NCBI RefSeq assembly: GCF_026151205.1 | Contig: NC_087080.1 | Location: 1,420,879 to 1,484,878, forward strand | Direction: 5' to 3' | Source of the DNA: Bolinopsis microptera | Lineage: Eukaryota; Ctenophora; Tentaculata; Lobata; Bolinopsidae | DNA: 64,000 nt | Part shown: piece by piece, positions 32,527 to 43,500 of the stretch | Layout of the letters: each line of letters opens with the position of its first letter | Position numbering within the stretch: position 1 is the stretch's first letter | Position numbers and translations under genes: made by a program | Notes under the pieces: model-generated | Told to the model about the DNA's origin: nothing | Database searches by the model: none | The model's input: only the letters and a program-made list of their open reading frames with translations

Positions 32527-33210
32527 GCTCATCAGTCTTATGAGTCTCAGAAATGTGTTTTTGTTGGTTACAATTCTGTCCGTCCAATATCCTATCCGCT
32601 TGTCTTTTTCTTTTTTCTTCTATTAGTTGTGACGGAATTGTAATGAATGACATGCTTATAATTATTCATGATATGTTTGATTTCTTGTTATTGTTTGTCA
32701 TTCAAATTTGGTAGACGGCCCCAACGTTAATGTGGCTCTTGCTATGTGTTGGTTCAGCCGAATTAATTATTATGTAATCAAGTTTTTTTTCTCTTTTAGT
32801 TAGTTTTCATCCGGCCAAACATTAAGCAACTTATATTGCAGTACCATTTATCAATAAGTATATCAAAATATGTCATTGTAATTTTGCATGGCTGAAATGT
32901 AACGCTTGATTTATATATATAATAATTAATTGAATTTTCAAATTTTAAAAAAAAATCTTTAAAGAAGGTTTGTGTTAATTAAATATATAACTATTAGTCG
33001 ATTTATATTCTTGCTCTACATTGTTGTATCAATTTGTGTTAATCCACCAAAATTGAAAGTCTGAATTATAATCATTATACCGCAACAAATAAAATAAAAA
33101 GTAGCATGAAGATCTAAATTCCAGCAAAACTATAATTTCCCTAAAACCAAAGTTTTAAGACGCTCAATACTAATAGTGAGTTCAGAACCTTCTGAGACGG
33201 ACTCTTCTTA
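32527..33210. other. AT-rich intergenic, nothing recognised
   Basis: Likely LINE 3' sequence followed by unique AT-rich DNA. No ORF or repeat stands out. Confidence 0.4.
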
Positions 33211-33353
33211 TATAATAATAATAATAAATTGAAATTTAATGACACCGCTTTTAAGATAAATCTTATATTCAGCAGTGTTTGAACTAGTCATCCCAGAAAA
33301 TATCATGAATACTGAGCTAAAAAATAACATATGCTTGAAAATATATCGTCAAT
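33211..33353 (-). repeat. Short 3' fragment of the LINE at 35776
   Basis: This piece is the inverted counterpart of 38540-38683, the 3'UTR and (TTA)n tail of the plus-strand LINE. It is a severely 5'-truncated second insertion on the minus strand, identified by GCAGTGTTTGAACTAGTCAT and its complement. Confidence 0.8.
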
Positions 33354-34821
33354 ATATAACCGGGGCTCCCATGTTTTATAGTTCTAGCCAAGTCTAAAGG
33401 AGCTCTAAATAAATAATATCTTGGAGGAAATAAAGCACTAAATATCATCGACATGGGAGAGGTGATTATTGCTCGGTACTTGCAACTAACACGTCCTGTC
33501 TAATAATTGGTACCGTGGTTAATAACATGTGTCTTAAGTTCTGATGATTTTGAGAACCACGCCCTTGGATGACCATACCCTTTCAAGCAAGGTAAGCCAT
33601 AGAAACTTCGGAAAACCGTCTTTTTGTGTTTTATTTAATTGTTTTTGTGTTGAGTTACTTTATCGGACGTTATTTGACCAGACATTGCGTGGATACAGTA
33701 ACCATTCCCAAAGCAGATTACTTTTACCACCTACATAATATACGACCATCCATATTTTGTAAGTAGTGATAAACGCAATATAGACCTATATAAATTAGAA
33801 CAGTAGGATTAAACCAAAAACACAAGGTTTAAAAGTTTGGATCAGTCTAAATTCAGCATAATATTCTAGATGGAGTTTTAAAATCAGCTTCAACCGAATG
33901 AGTAACTGTTACTACACCATTATAGCATTATAGACTTCAAATCACTGTCGGAAAGAATAACAGGGCCGCAGAAATAAGATCGAAGCCAAAAAGTCAAAAT
34001 CAGCCGAAAAATGTTTGCAAGAATTAGAATTCAGAGGTAACCAGAATAAAATAAAAAATTGCGGTGTTTATAGCAGCTGAAAAATGGAAGCCAGAATAAA
34101 TTTCCAAATCAGCAGTTTATAGATTTTCAAAACAAGTCACTTCGGCAAATCACTGCAGTAAAAATCAATCTTTAAATTTTAACGTGTTCCTGCTTCGCAG
34201 CTTTAGTAATTATAACTTAGAATCAGTAAGAATCAGATTATTATTAATTAATTAAAGCAAGCTTCTAGTTTCGGGGTAGCCTGTAGCAGGCAACGCCCGA
34301 TACTAATGCTTCAACAGACTTACACAAGTGCAAGTAAGTAGGTAAATATTTCATGCTAGGTATGTGAATCAGGCATAAGAATCAGATCAAATTAAAAATG
34401 ATTTTCTCCATAAAATTTATTTCTGGCTGCATGATATTCTATTGCTACTTTAAAAGGTAAAACACATTCTACACGAGTACTTTCTCAGATAAGGGTTCAT
34501 CTGCCAAACATTCCAATGTCACAGCCAAGTTCTACAAAGTGACCAAAACATTATTTAACTTTAATGCATTTGTGTCTTCGTTGGTTGGTTGATAAGTTAA
34601 AAATCAGCCGAAAAATTTACGCGTGATAGCCTATGTGTTCAATAGAAAGATTCTCGTCCAACTCTTGGATACAGGTAAGTCTACTTTTCAATTTATCATC
34701 ATAGCATCTTGTATCGACGATTTGTACAATCGTCAATTTTACTGATTTTCAACCTTTCAATCACACGATGACACATATCCTGAAAAACAGAGCACATGAT
34801 ACTGCTCAGTGCTCAATACTC
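33354..34821. other. Intergenic, nothing recognised
   Basis: AT-rich sequence without supported ORFs, tandem repeats or inverted repeats. Confidence 0.4.
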
Positions 34822-34916
34822 AGAACCTTCTAGTTCTACAACCTTCTAGAACCTTCTAGAACCTTTAGAACCTTCTAGAACCTTCTAGAACCTTCTAGAA
34901 CCTTCTAAAAGCTTCT
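34822..34916. repeat. Decamer array CTTCTAGAAC, heat-shock-element pattern
   Basis: About nine copies of the decamer, a few imperfect. Each reads nTTCn-nGAAn, so the array is a continuous run of alternating heat shock factor pentamers at the correct 5-bp pitch. It begins at the stop codon of the minus-strand ORF at 34915, hence in its presumed 3'UTR. Function is inference. Confidence 0.75.
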
Positions 34917-35400
34917 ATAACTCCACATCTAAAGCCTGCTCCTCAATCCCAAACACGGCCCTCATCACCTCCTTACCCCGAGTCTTGCTCATGTCTAAGG
35001 GCGTGGTCGGAGCACTGCTCGCTGCGTACCCGGAGTCTGTCTCCGGGGTTCCAGACTCCGAAATCGAGTGATCGTCTAGACTTTTGTTCCGTTTTAAAGT
35101 TTTAGAAATGCCCAGTCCGGAGAGTAACTCCATGGCAGGGAGCACAAAGTTGGGGGTCTTGTTCAGATCTCCTAGGAGATCAGAGGTGGTCAGACCGCTG
35201 ATACCTCGGGGACTCAGGGCGCTGACCATATCGTCCTCATCCAGCTCACAGAGGTCCAGGGTCTCTGGATACTGGACTAGCTCCGTCTTGGTTTGTTCCT
35301 CATCAACTTCAGTACAATTATCAGCTGTATCGTCAAGTTCCCCCGCGGGGTCATCGGATATACAGCTGGCAGGTGGACTGCTTCTTTTTTCTTTTTTTAT
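34915..35400 (-). CDS. Putative last exon of an unrecognised acidic protein
   Basis: A 160-codon open frame with no ATG at its start, so probably a terminal exon. It is rich in Asp, Glu, Ser and Thr: TLDLCELDEDDMVSALSPRG, GLTTSDLLGDLNKTPNFVLP, TPETDSGYAASSAPTTPLDM, ending GIEEQALDVEL and a stop. Composition and phospho-site-like DSGYAASS and SAPTTPLD motifs fit a cytosolic or nuclear regulatory protein. GC content and codon use are higher than in neighbouring DNA. It could be the end of the same gene as the acidic ORF at 40274-41085, with two LINEs in the intron. I do not recognise the family. Confidence 0.5.
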   Translation of the reverse strand: MKKEKRSSPPASCISDDPAGELDDTADNCTEVDEEQTKTELVQYPETLDLCELDEDDMVSALSPRGISGLTTSDLLGDLNKTPNFVLPAMELLSGLGISKTLKRNKSLDDHSISESGTPETDSGYAASSAPTTPLDMSKTRGKEVMRAVFGIEEQALDVEL

Positions 35401-35775
35401 CAATAAACTTTCAAATTGTTACACAAATACATCATTTTATTTCAAAGAAAATATCGCCGAATGACCTTACATGCCTTGACAAGTGACCGAGTGTAAACAA
35501 AATAAGGGACACCGAAACACCAGTTGACCAGTAAACTGATCATAGCAATTACATCGGGCCCTAAATGCACCTATAAGTGAAGCGATGCTGCAACCAAGGC
35601 ATGCTAGGTTTATTCCATTGAACTAATAAGGTTACATCCTAAAATATAAATATAATAAATAACAATGTACCATAAATCATAATTATAAACACACTTTATC
35701 TAACATATTTTATTAATTATACTTCATATCAATTTATATTTAGACAATATAGTTACATTAAGGTAAATTGTTTAA

Positions 35776-38683
35776 CTGTCAGCTGCTTTAAGAGAACGTG
35801 GCTACTCTCTTCACCATAACTTCAGGTCTGATGCGAGAGGGGGAGGCACTGCGCTCATCTTCCGGAAAAGTTTGACTTGCTCTATGGAAAAGAGTAGAAT
35901 TGTGTTTAAACACTTTGAACTCACAATGGGCACAGTCAAAACAACCTCCAACAAGATTCTATTTGTTGTATTGTACAGGACGGGACCCTTAACCTCATCT
36001 TTCACTCAGGAACTGGATATTCTGCTCTCTGATATTTCTACTCGATGTGACAATATTGTTCTAGCTGGAGATCTCAACATACACTTTGATAGTAATAATA
36101 GAGTTGCGTCTGACACTCTCAAAATACTTAAATCATATGGTTTTCATTCTCAGTATGATCGCCCAACACACATAGGGGGTGCATGTCTTGACAGGTTGTT
36201 TACTTTCTCACTGAACAACCATCTTAATTGCAATAATGTGTTTATTGACAATAGCGACACACTGGGCTCAGATCACTTTCCTATAATTTGTAACATCAGC
36301 AACACTTTGGGTAAGAAGTATTTCAAATCGATTGAATTCAGAGATATTAAGGCCATAGACAAGGATGCCTTTTCATGTGAATTGAACGATGTTATTGATA
36401 GGTTTAGTTTATCGGGATCGTTTTCGACCTCTGTAATGACTCTTGGTGCCTCTATAGCAAACCTTCTTGATGAGTATGCTCCTTTAGTTAGCAAAAGAGT
36501 GTCTGTGGTGGACACAGCCCCATGGTTTGACAAGGATTATAGAGATCTGAGAAAACTACGTCGTTTAGCCGAAAAGAAGAAAAATAGATCAGAGGAACAC
36601 TTTCTTCATTACAAAGATCTTTGTCATGAGGCTACTGCACTTGCTAACACTAAAAAGAAGGACTTCGTGGAAGCTGTTATTAAAAAATCGGAGAATAAAA
36701 CTAGAACTCTTTATCAAGTCGTAAATAAGGTATTGGATCGTAAACAAAGCAGAATTCTACCTGACTACACTGAAGATATTGAAGTGCTCGCCTCTGACTT
36801 CAACAATTTCTTCTCAGAAAAGGTTGAAAAGATTCGAGATAACATACCAGCCTCCCCAATACCCGATTGTTCTGACACTAATGCAACACCTCTCTTTGAA
36901 TTTGAGCCAACCTGTATCTCTGAACTTGAAGATATAATCAAAGAAAGTGGAATTAATTGTTCACCTAATGATGTCTTACCACAAGATCTTGTCAAAGATA
37001 ATATCACTTCTCTGTTGCATGTATGGGTTGATCTAGTCAACCAATCGCTGTCATCAGGAAGTATGGATGGTGTGAAACTAGCTGATGTAATTCCGCTAAT
37101 AAAAGATGATTCTCAGGATCCGAATATATTGAAAAACTACAGGCCAGTCTCAAACCTTACATTCCTGGGAAAACTAATTGAAAGAGTAGTTTTAAGAAGA
37201 CTTAACGAGCACCTTAGTCGGAATAACCTTAATTGTCAGGAGCAGTTTGCTTACAAAAAACACCATAGCACTGAAACACTCTTGATTAAAATAGTGAACG
37301 ATGTCTTAATAGCAGCAGATGAAAAAACTGCTACTGTGGTGATGCTCTTGGACCTGAGTGCTGCCTTTGATACTGTGGACCATACTTTGTTACTCCGTAT
37401 CTTGAAGCAAGAAATAGGAATCAGAGGAACTGCTCTTAGCTGGTTCACCAGCTTCCTTAAAGGACGTTGTCAGCGGACTAGACTCGGCAAATCTGTCTCT
37501 GAAACAATAACTATCCGATTTGGAGTACCTCAGGGCTCTGTTTTAGGCCCGGTACTCTTTAACATCTATATCAGATCGTTGTACAGATGTGTTAAAGAAT
37601 CTGGTTTCTCCATTATTGGTTATGCAGATGATCATCAAATCATGAAATCTTTCAAACCCTCTGATCAGGTCAAAACCTTAACCAATCAGCTGAGAAACTG
37701 CTTCTTGAGGATAAAGAATTGGATGTCACAGTACTACCTGCAACTGAATGATTCTAAAACACAACTCATAGTCTTTGGACCTAGTAAAGTGCTCAGTGAG
37801 ATAGAACTTCATGGCGTTGATATAGCTCCTAACACTTTGGTAATGTTTGTGCCTACTGTTAAGAACCTTGGATTAGTAATGGACAATCAGCTGGTATTTG
37901 ATAAACAGATCGTAAATCTCAAGAAGAAATGTTTTCATACGTTACGTAATATCAGAAAAATCAGATTTCTACTGAGTCCCAAACAGATTAAGATCATCGT
38001 TAACAGTCTAGTAGTGTCATGTCTAGATTACTGTAACGGTCTGTACTTTGGTATCGGCGAGAAGCTGCTGCATCAGCTCCAGTTACTTCAGAATGCTGCT
38101 GCAAAAGCTGTCACTGGTAAATATAAACATGACCATCTTGATGATGACCTGATAAAGCTTCACTGGTTAGATGTAAAGAAAAGGATTGTCTTCAAAATCT
38201 TATTACTATCTCACAAGTCACTGTTAGGATTGGCACCAATTTATCTGCAGGACATGTTCAAGTATGCTCATCATGGTCACTCATTGAAGCTTATTGTTCC
38301 TTCTTGTAATTCAAAGTTTGGTGAGCGTAGCTTCTCTGTAGTGGCTCCAAAGATCTACAATCGTCTGCCTGTTACCATCACCTCTGCTCAATCTCTGGAA
38401 TGTTTTAAAGCTTTTCTAAAAACTTACCTTTTCAAAATGTCTCCAGATGAACTTGAAAAACTTTATCGATAACTATTGTGGTCATATTTGGAATTCGATA
38501 TTTGCATAATATATTTAAGTACCATTTTCGGGCTTTAGTATTGACGATATATTTTCAAGCATATGTTATTTTTTAGCTCAGTATTCATGATATTTTCTGG
38601 GATGACTAGTTCAAACACTGCTGAGTATAAGATTTATCTTAAAAGCGGTGTTATTAAATTTCAATTTATTATTATTATTATAT
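35776..38683 (+). mobile_element. 5'-truncated CR1-like LINE
   Basis: Begins inside the endonuclease region and ends with a 3'UTR and a (TTA)n tail at about 38670-38683. The same 3'UTR recurs inverted at 33211. The body is intact from the truncation point to the stop, indicating a fairly young copy. Confidence 0.85.
35872..38472 (+). CDS. LINE ORF2 protein, endonuclease (partial) and reverse transcriptase
   Basis: 866 codons from the first ATG, open upstream to about 35773 where endonuclease-like RSDARGGGTALIFRKS is read. Residues 1-145 are the C-terminal half of an EEP endonuclease (LAGDLNIHF near 64, SDHFPI near 133). RT spans about 395-650: KNYRPVSNLTFLGKLIERV, DLSAAFDTVDHTLLL, GVPQGSVLGPVLFNIYI and catalytic YADD at 584-587. 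The C-terminus (SFSVVAPKIYNRLP...FKAFLKTYLF) is typical of CR1/L2-type LINEs. ORF1 and the endonuclease start are missing, so it is not autonomous although its frame is unbroken. Confidence 0.88.
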   Translation: MTCSMEKSRIVFKHFELTMGTVKTTSNKILFVVLYRTGPLTSSFTQELDILLSDISTRCDNIVLAGDLNIHFDSNNRVASDTLKILKSYGFHSQYDRPTHIGGACLDRLFTFSLNNHLNCNNVFIDNSDTLGSDHFPIICNISNTLGKKYFKSIEFRDIKAIDKDAFSCELNDVIDRFSLSGSFSTSVMTLGASIANLLDEYAPLVSKRVSVVDTAPWFDKDYRDLRKLRRLAEKKKNRSEEHFLHYKDLCHEATALANTKKKDFVEAVIKKSENKTRTLYQVVNKVLDRKQSRILPDYTEDIEVLASDFNNFFSEKVEKIRDNIPASPIPDCSDTNATPLFEFEPTCISELEDIIKESGINCSPNDVLPQDLVKDNITSLLHVWVDLVNQSLSSGSMDGVKLADVIPLIKDDSQDPNILKNYRPVSNLTFLGKLIERVVLRRLNEHLSRNNLNCQEQFAYKKHHSTETLLIKIVNDVLIAADEKTATVVMLLDLSAAFDTVDHTLLLRILKQEIGIRGTALSWFTSFLKGRCQRTRLGKSVSETITIRFGVPQGSVLGPVLFNIYIRSLYRCVKESGFSIIGYADDHQIMKSFKPSDQVKTLTNQLRNCFLRIKNWMSQYYLQLNDSKTQLIVFGPSKVLSEIELHGVDIAPNTLVMFVPTVKNLGLVMDNQLVFDKQIVNLKKKCFHTLRNIRKIRFLLSPKQIKIIVNSLVVSCLDYCNGLYFGIGEKLLHQLQLLQNAAAKAVTGKYKHDHLDDDLIKLHWLDVKKRIVFKILLLSHKSLLGLAPIYLQDMFKYAHHGHSLKLIVPSCNSKFGERSFSVVAPKIYNRLPVTITSAQSLECFKAFLKTYLFKMSPDELEKLYR

Positions 38684-40270
38684 GGTCGTTTAGAACTGTC
38701 CAGAGGTACTTAATTAAATGGGTTTTAAACACGGATGGCCTTGAGATTTCCCTTAATTCATAAGGGAGTTTATTCCAAAGAATGTGTGCTCTGTAAAAGT
38801 AAGACTTAGATATGCCTGAACATCTGGTCTGGCTTGACGTAAGGTTTTGTGGAACTTGAGGAGAAATGTCACTAATCATACTGAGATCGTCTAGATGTGA
38901 TCGCCTTAACCTACTTCCCATGAAACGTCGTAAGTAAGGTGGAAATGTCACAACTGACATGTCATAAAAAATATTATGAAAATATAATATATCCTTGTAA
39001 TCAAACCTTACCGAGAGTGGAAGGATATTTAGTTCCTTACACGCTATGAAATACCTTTTTTTGTCCCTAAGGCTCAAGTAAATATCATTAAGGATCCACT
39101 TGATACCTCTTTTTTGTATCGATTCAAGTTTCTCCACCGAGGTTTCTGAATGAGGCCGCCAGACAATTGTGCAGTGTTCGAAATGACTTCTAACCTGAGA
39201 TAGATAGAAGGCCCGACGTTTTTTAGTGTTCTTGGTGAAGTAACATGTTCTTTTTAGAAGGCCTAACCTCTGACTAGCCTTAGAGTATATCATATCACAG
39301 TGATGTGACCAATCTAACTTACTATTGATATGTACTCCAAGATCTTTTTCAATGTCTGTGTATTCGATAGCCGTTTCATTCATTGAGTACACAAAATTAA
39401 CACTACGATTCATAGAATATGCTCGGGTAATAGAAAGAACGTGACTTTTTGAAGGGTGAAACACCATCTTATTATGATGCCCAATTTTGAAGACTGTTAA
39501 TATCCCGCTGGAGCAGCCAATGGTCATCCTGGGACGTGATTCTACGCCATATTTTTGTATCATCAGCATACATGGTTATATTTGTTTCCGGTGACAAATC
39601 CTCTGTAATGTCATTAAGAAAAAGTATAAATAAAGTAGGCCCTAAAATTGAGCCCTGGGGGACACCTGATCTAACCTGACAGGGAGCAGACATTTTATTT
39701 CCAATGACAACCCTTTGGTATCTGTTTTCAAGGTAGCACTTGAAGAATCTCAGTAGAGATGCATCAATGTTATATTGTTCTTTGAGCTTCAACAGAATTA
39801 TGTCGTGGTTGACAGAATCAAAAGCTTTTTGGAAATCAAAGTATATTATGTCAGTGCGAACATTGTCATTGAGAGATAGGGCTAAGCTGTCACAAAAATT
39901 TACTAGCTGAGTTGTACATGATTTCCTACTCATAAAACCATGTTGACGTTGATCAATAAGATGTTCACATCGATTGAGCAATTCATCCCGGATTACTTTT
40001 TCGTAAACTTTCATAATAATGCTTGTCAGAGAAATTGGCCTATAGTTGTTAACTTCAATTTTAGAGCCTTTTTTTATGAACTGGAACAACGTTTGCCATT
40101 TTCCAATCTGCTGGAATACATCCAGTTTTATAAGAAGCTTCAAAAAGGATAGCAAGAGGCTTAGACAGGCTCACTGAACAGTATTTTAAAATTCTTCCAT
40201 GGATATTGTCGGCCCCTTGCGCTTTACTTGGATCAATATTTTCAAGTAAACCTTTGATTTTACAAGTGTC
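38668..40270 (-). pseudogene. Frameshifted CR1/jockey-like LINE, tail to tail with the previous one
   Basis: Minus-strand RT in three frames: 40270-40061 (IDPSKAQGADNIHGRILKY, ADWKMANVVPVHKK), 40155-39472 (NYRPISLTSIIMKVYEKV, YFDFQKAFDSVNHDIIL, GVPQGSILGPTLFILFLND, MYADDTKIW) and 39569-38661 (KDLGVHINSKLDWSHHCD, YRAHILWNKLPYELREI). Frameshifts lie near 40070 and 39500. The endonuclease is missing. Its upstream end abuts an acidic ORF, see 40274. Confidence 0.85.
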
Positions 40271-40273
40271 GAA

Positions 40274-41085
40274 ATTGACCTGAAAATCACGGTCACTGGA
40301 AAAGTCTGGAGTCTCTTCTATCGGTGGATCAAAGAAGTCCTTCTCGGGAGTTTGCTCTAATATTTCTATTGGCTCGTATTCCTCCTCAAGTTTTGTGGGT
40401 TCTGGTTCTTCCTCCTCCACATTGCGCCCTCCACATCCTCCTGCCAATTCTATTGTTATTCCCAGGTTCCTCGCTCTCTCATGTAACATGTCCAGGGGTA
40501 TGTCTCGACCATCAGTCTCCACCTGGTTCTCCTCACGGTCTGTCTTCGTTTCAAAACTGTGAAATATCTCATCACAGAAGGAAGTTGAGTTTACCCACTC
40601 TCTACATTTCTCGTTCACCTCCACTACCTCACTTGACAGCAGTGGACAGTTCTCTCCTTCTTCAGGTGGGGTGAACATTGGACCTGAGGAAATTAATTCA
40701 GCTTCTATTTCATCGTGACCAGTTGTAAGGTACTGTGATCCATCTACCATTATCTGACTATCATCAACAGTAACGTCGCTCTGTATGTCCATTTTGACAG
40801 AAGTTTCCTTTGGATTCACCGAGTCAAGTTCGTGGTGATGGTGTCGTGATTTAGGTAACATATTCTCTTCCTCGGCTTCATTTGGCAAGATCTCGTCTGC
40901 AAGAGGCTCTCCAAATCCAGTTAAATCGTATGTTTCATTTTGTGTGATCATCTGAGCAAAAGGATCTCCTTCTGTCGGAGAATAAAATTCAGCTTCGTCA
41001 GTTGAATCTTGAATGGGAGAGTCAATAGGTTCGCAAACAACGATATCAACAGCTTCATGAATTGAAACCTGGGCTAAAGAATCAG
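40274..41085 (-). CDS. Putative exon of an unrecognised acidic protein
   Basis: About 270 open codons, very rich in Glu and Asp, with QVSIHEAVDIVVCEPIDSP, HHHHELDSVNP, MDIQSDVTVDDSQIMVDGSQ and IPLDMLHERARNLGITIELA. The frame runs without a stop into a LINE RT, but the junction near 40270 (GATTTTCAG|GTCAAT) could be a splice donor and TGTAATTCAACAG at 41086 an acceptor. The ATG at 41116 lies in a minisatellite and is probably not a real start. It may be an internal exon of the same host gene as 34915-35400. Alternatively it is an unknown retroelement part. Confidence 0.4.
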
Positions 41086-41104
41086 CTGTTGAATTACATA
41101 AAAC

Positions 41105-41330
41105 TTTGTGCCGCATATTAGTGCCACAAGTGCCGCATGTTAGTGCCGCATGTGCCGCATGTTAATACCGCAAGTGCCGCATGTTAGTGCCGCAAGTGCT
41201 GCATATTAGTGACACAAGTGCTGCATATTAGTGACACAAGTGCTGCATATTAGTGACACAAGTGCTGCATGATAGTGACACAAGTGCCACACTGTGCACA
41301 CTGCTGCATTTACGTGCCACATGTGGATTT
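41105..41330. repeat. ~25-bp minisatellite
   Basis: Units of the form GTGACACAAGTGCTGCATATTA, with an older GTGCCGCATGTTA variant at the left end, repeated about nine times. Confidence 0.8.
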
Positions 41331-41910
41331 ACGTAATATATAAAGTTGACTCATTTCCTCTTGCTCTTGTGAACCTTAACAAGATCTCTGTTACCATGGT
41401 ACTACAGATGGTTACTATGGTAACCAATAACAGTATCTTTGTAATCTCACCCCTCTCTCTGGTGGTGTTTACAGGATATCCATCATTTGTTAGATCTAAA
41501 GAGAATTAATAAATATGTTAGATTGGTGTAAGGGAAATCTTCTACTCACGGGTAAATTTGAACGAAAATAATTACGGACGTGGAAAATGATCATATAATT
41601 TCAGGAAAACCAAAAATTGAGAGATTTTCCTTAAACATCCCCGCCAACTCAGCAGCATATTTTGGTGTTTGGTTACGTGCTTGGACCAATCACACGCTGC
41701 TTAGATGTTCATGTGGTTAATTTGGTTTGGAAAATATCGCAATTTCTGCCGCTACAGTTATTGAAATTTACTGTCCAGAGGTAGTTACCAAGGACGGATA
41801 TTTACTTTGGGCTGACGAATTTAACTGGGGTGTGTTCACTTAGTTTCAAATCTATCAGTTAAAATGACCACTATCACTTATTTTCCTTATAAGTTATCAC
41901 TTATTATTTA

Positions 41911-42389
41911 AACACTGTGTAGAAATTACATTATTACGCTCCCCCTCCCCATCTAGTTGTTACTCCTGCCCTGTAAGTCACTTTAAATTTAAACACAGTG
42001 TAGAAATTACAGTATTACACTCCCCCTCCCCATCTAGTTGTTACTCCTGCCCTGTAAGTAACTTTAAATTTAAACACAGTGTAGAAATTACATTATTACG
42101 CTCCCCTCCCCATTTAGTTGTTATTTCTGCCCTGTAAGTCACTTTAAATTTAAACACAGTGTAGAAATTACATTATTATGCTCCCCCTCTCCATCTAGTT
42201 CTTACTCCTGCCCTGTAAGTTACTTTAAATTTAAACACAGTGTAGAAATTACATTATTACGCTCCCCCTCCCCATCTAGTTGTTACTCCTGCCCTCCAGT
42301 AAGTAACTTTAAATTTAAACACACTGTAGAAATGACATTATTACGCTCCCCCACCCATCTAGTTGTTACTCCTACCCTGTAAGTCATTT
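41911..42389. repeat. ~80-bp tandem repeat upstream of copy B
   Basis: Six copies of a unit containing ACAGTGTAGAAATTACATTA, a C-rich block CTCCCCCTCCCCATCTAG and TTACTCCTGCCCTGTAAGT. It ends about 375 bp before the copy B start codon and is not present at copy A. Confidence 0.85.
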
Positions 42390-42764
42390 TAGGGACTCCC
42401 GAACCCTTTCCCCATACAAATCCTGTCATTTAAAAAATAGTAAGCGATTTCTAACACAACCGTTATTGCAGCCCCTCATAGGTTATTTGGCGTTTTTCAT
42501 TTTAATCATATTGATATAAATGACCAAACCGTTGAGTAAATGAAATTCAAACTGATTTGATTTTGGGCTTTTATTTGTTTGCCTGACCTCAATAGTTCAG
42601 CATTTTTATTTTTTAGTTTTAATCGAGTTCTCGATTTTGCATATCTATGTTTTGTTTTTTGCATATCATCGTTGTTTTGATAAATTGTTGCGTTAACACA
42701 ATATTCCATTTTAATTAGCTAAATCAGCCAAAGACAACGACTCTCGAAATCAGGTGAAGCGAGA

Positions 42765-42837
42765 ATGAAAGTTAATCTTTTAATCGCACTGCCTCTACTG
42801 ATCTTCCTAGTTCAGGGTTACTACAGTCAACTCCAAG
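42765..42837 (+). CDS. Receptor copy B exon 1: signal peptide
   Basis: Same 73-nt exon as copy A, starting MKVNLLIALPLLIFLVQG, with a GTATGA donor. The coding sequence is nearly identical to copy A while the surrounding intron has diverged, which supports selection on the exon at least until recently. Confidence 0.7.
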
Positions 42838-43013
42838 GTATGATGTTTGAAATTAAATAAACGGATTCTATCTTATCGTTCCCATTATTCAGTATTCACG
42901 TTATAGTCTATTCGACAGTTTTATTTGTGGAAAGTTCCAACGTTTAATGAAATGCCGGACCAGAAAAAGTCCGTATGTATGATGTTACGCTAAGTGATAT
43001 CATTCTTTTCCAG

Positions 43014-43064
43014 GAAAATCAGGAAAAGAAAAAGGATATGACATTGACAGCGAACAACGAACAG
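43014..43064 (+). CDS. Receptor copy B exon 2: short linker
   Basis: 51 nt between TTTTCCAG and GTTAGA, encoding GKSGKEKGYDIDSEQRTG with split codons. Both ends are phase 1 as in copy A. Confidence 0.65.
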
Positions 43065-43169
43065 GTTAGAAATTCCGTCCATCTCAACCTACCACAAAGT
43101 TGAACAAACTATAAATAGTGCAAGACAATAAATTCTACGTAAATCTTATTGTTATTACTACTCAGTTGA

Positions 43170-43500
43170 TTATACTTACATCAGCTATTGAGTTATGTTC
43201 TCTATGTATTGAAGAGTAAGACTTGATCTGGAGGAGTAATTTAGGGCCTACGAAATAAGTTGTACCGGTATTTTGCTTGAATCTCAAAAATGGCGAGCTG
43301 GAGAGTGGAGGCCAGTCTTACAGGTTCTAATCGGTTGTATCAGAGCTACTTCAGCTATTGATTTATGTCCAATTGGAGGGTAAGACTGGATGTGGAGGAG
43401 TAATTTAATCACCTACGAAATAGGATCTATCGGTATTTTGTCGAGCTGATCATCCTGTACCCTTTGAACATCCTCGATTTGCTTGAATCTCAAACTTGGT
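43170..43500. repeat. Intronic ~235-bp repeat, copy B
   Basis: One and a half forward units collinear with 1240-2010 of copy A but with fewer units, so the array length differs between the duplicates. Confidence 0.7.
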
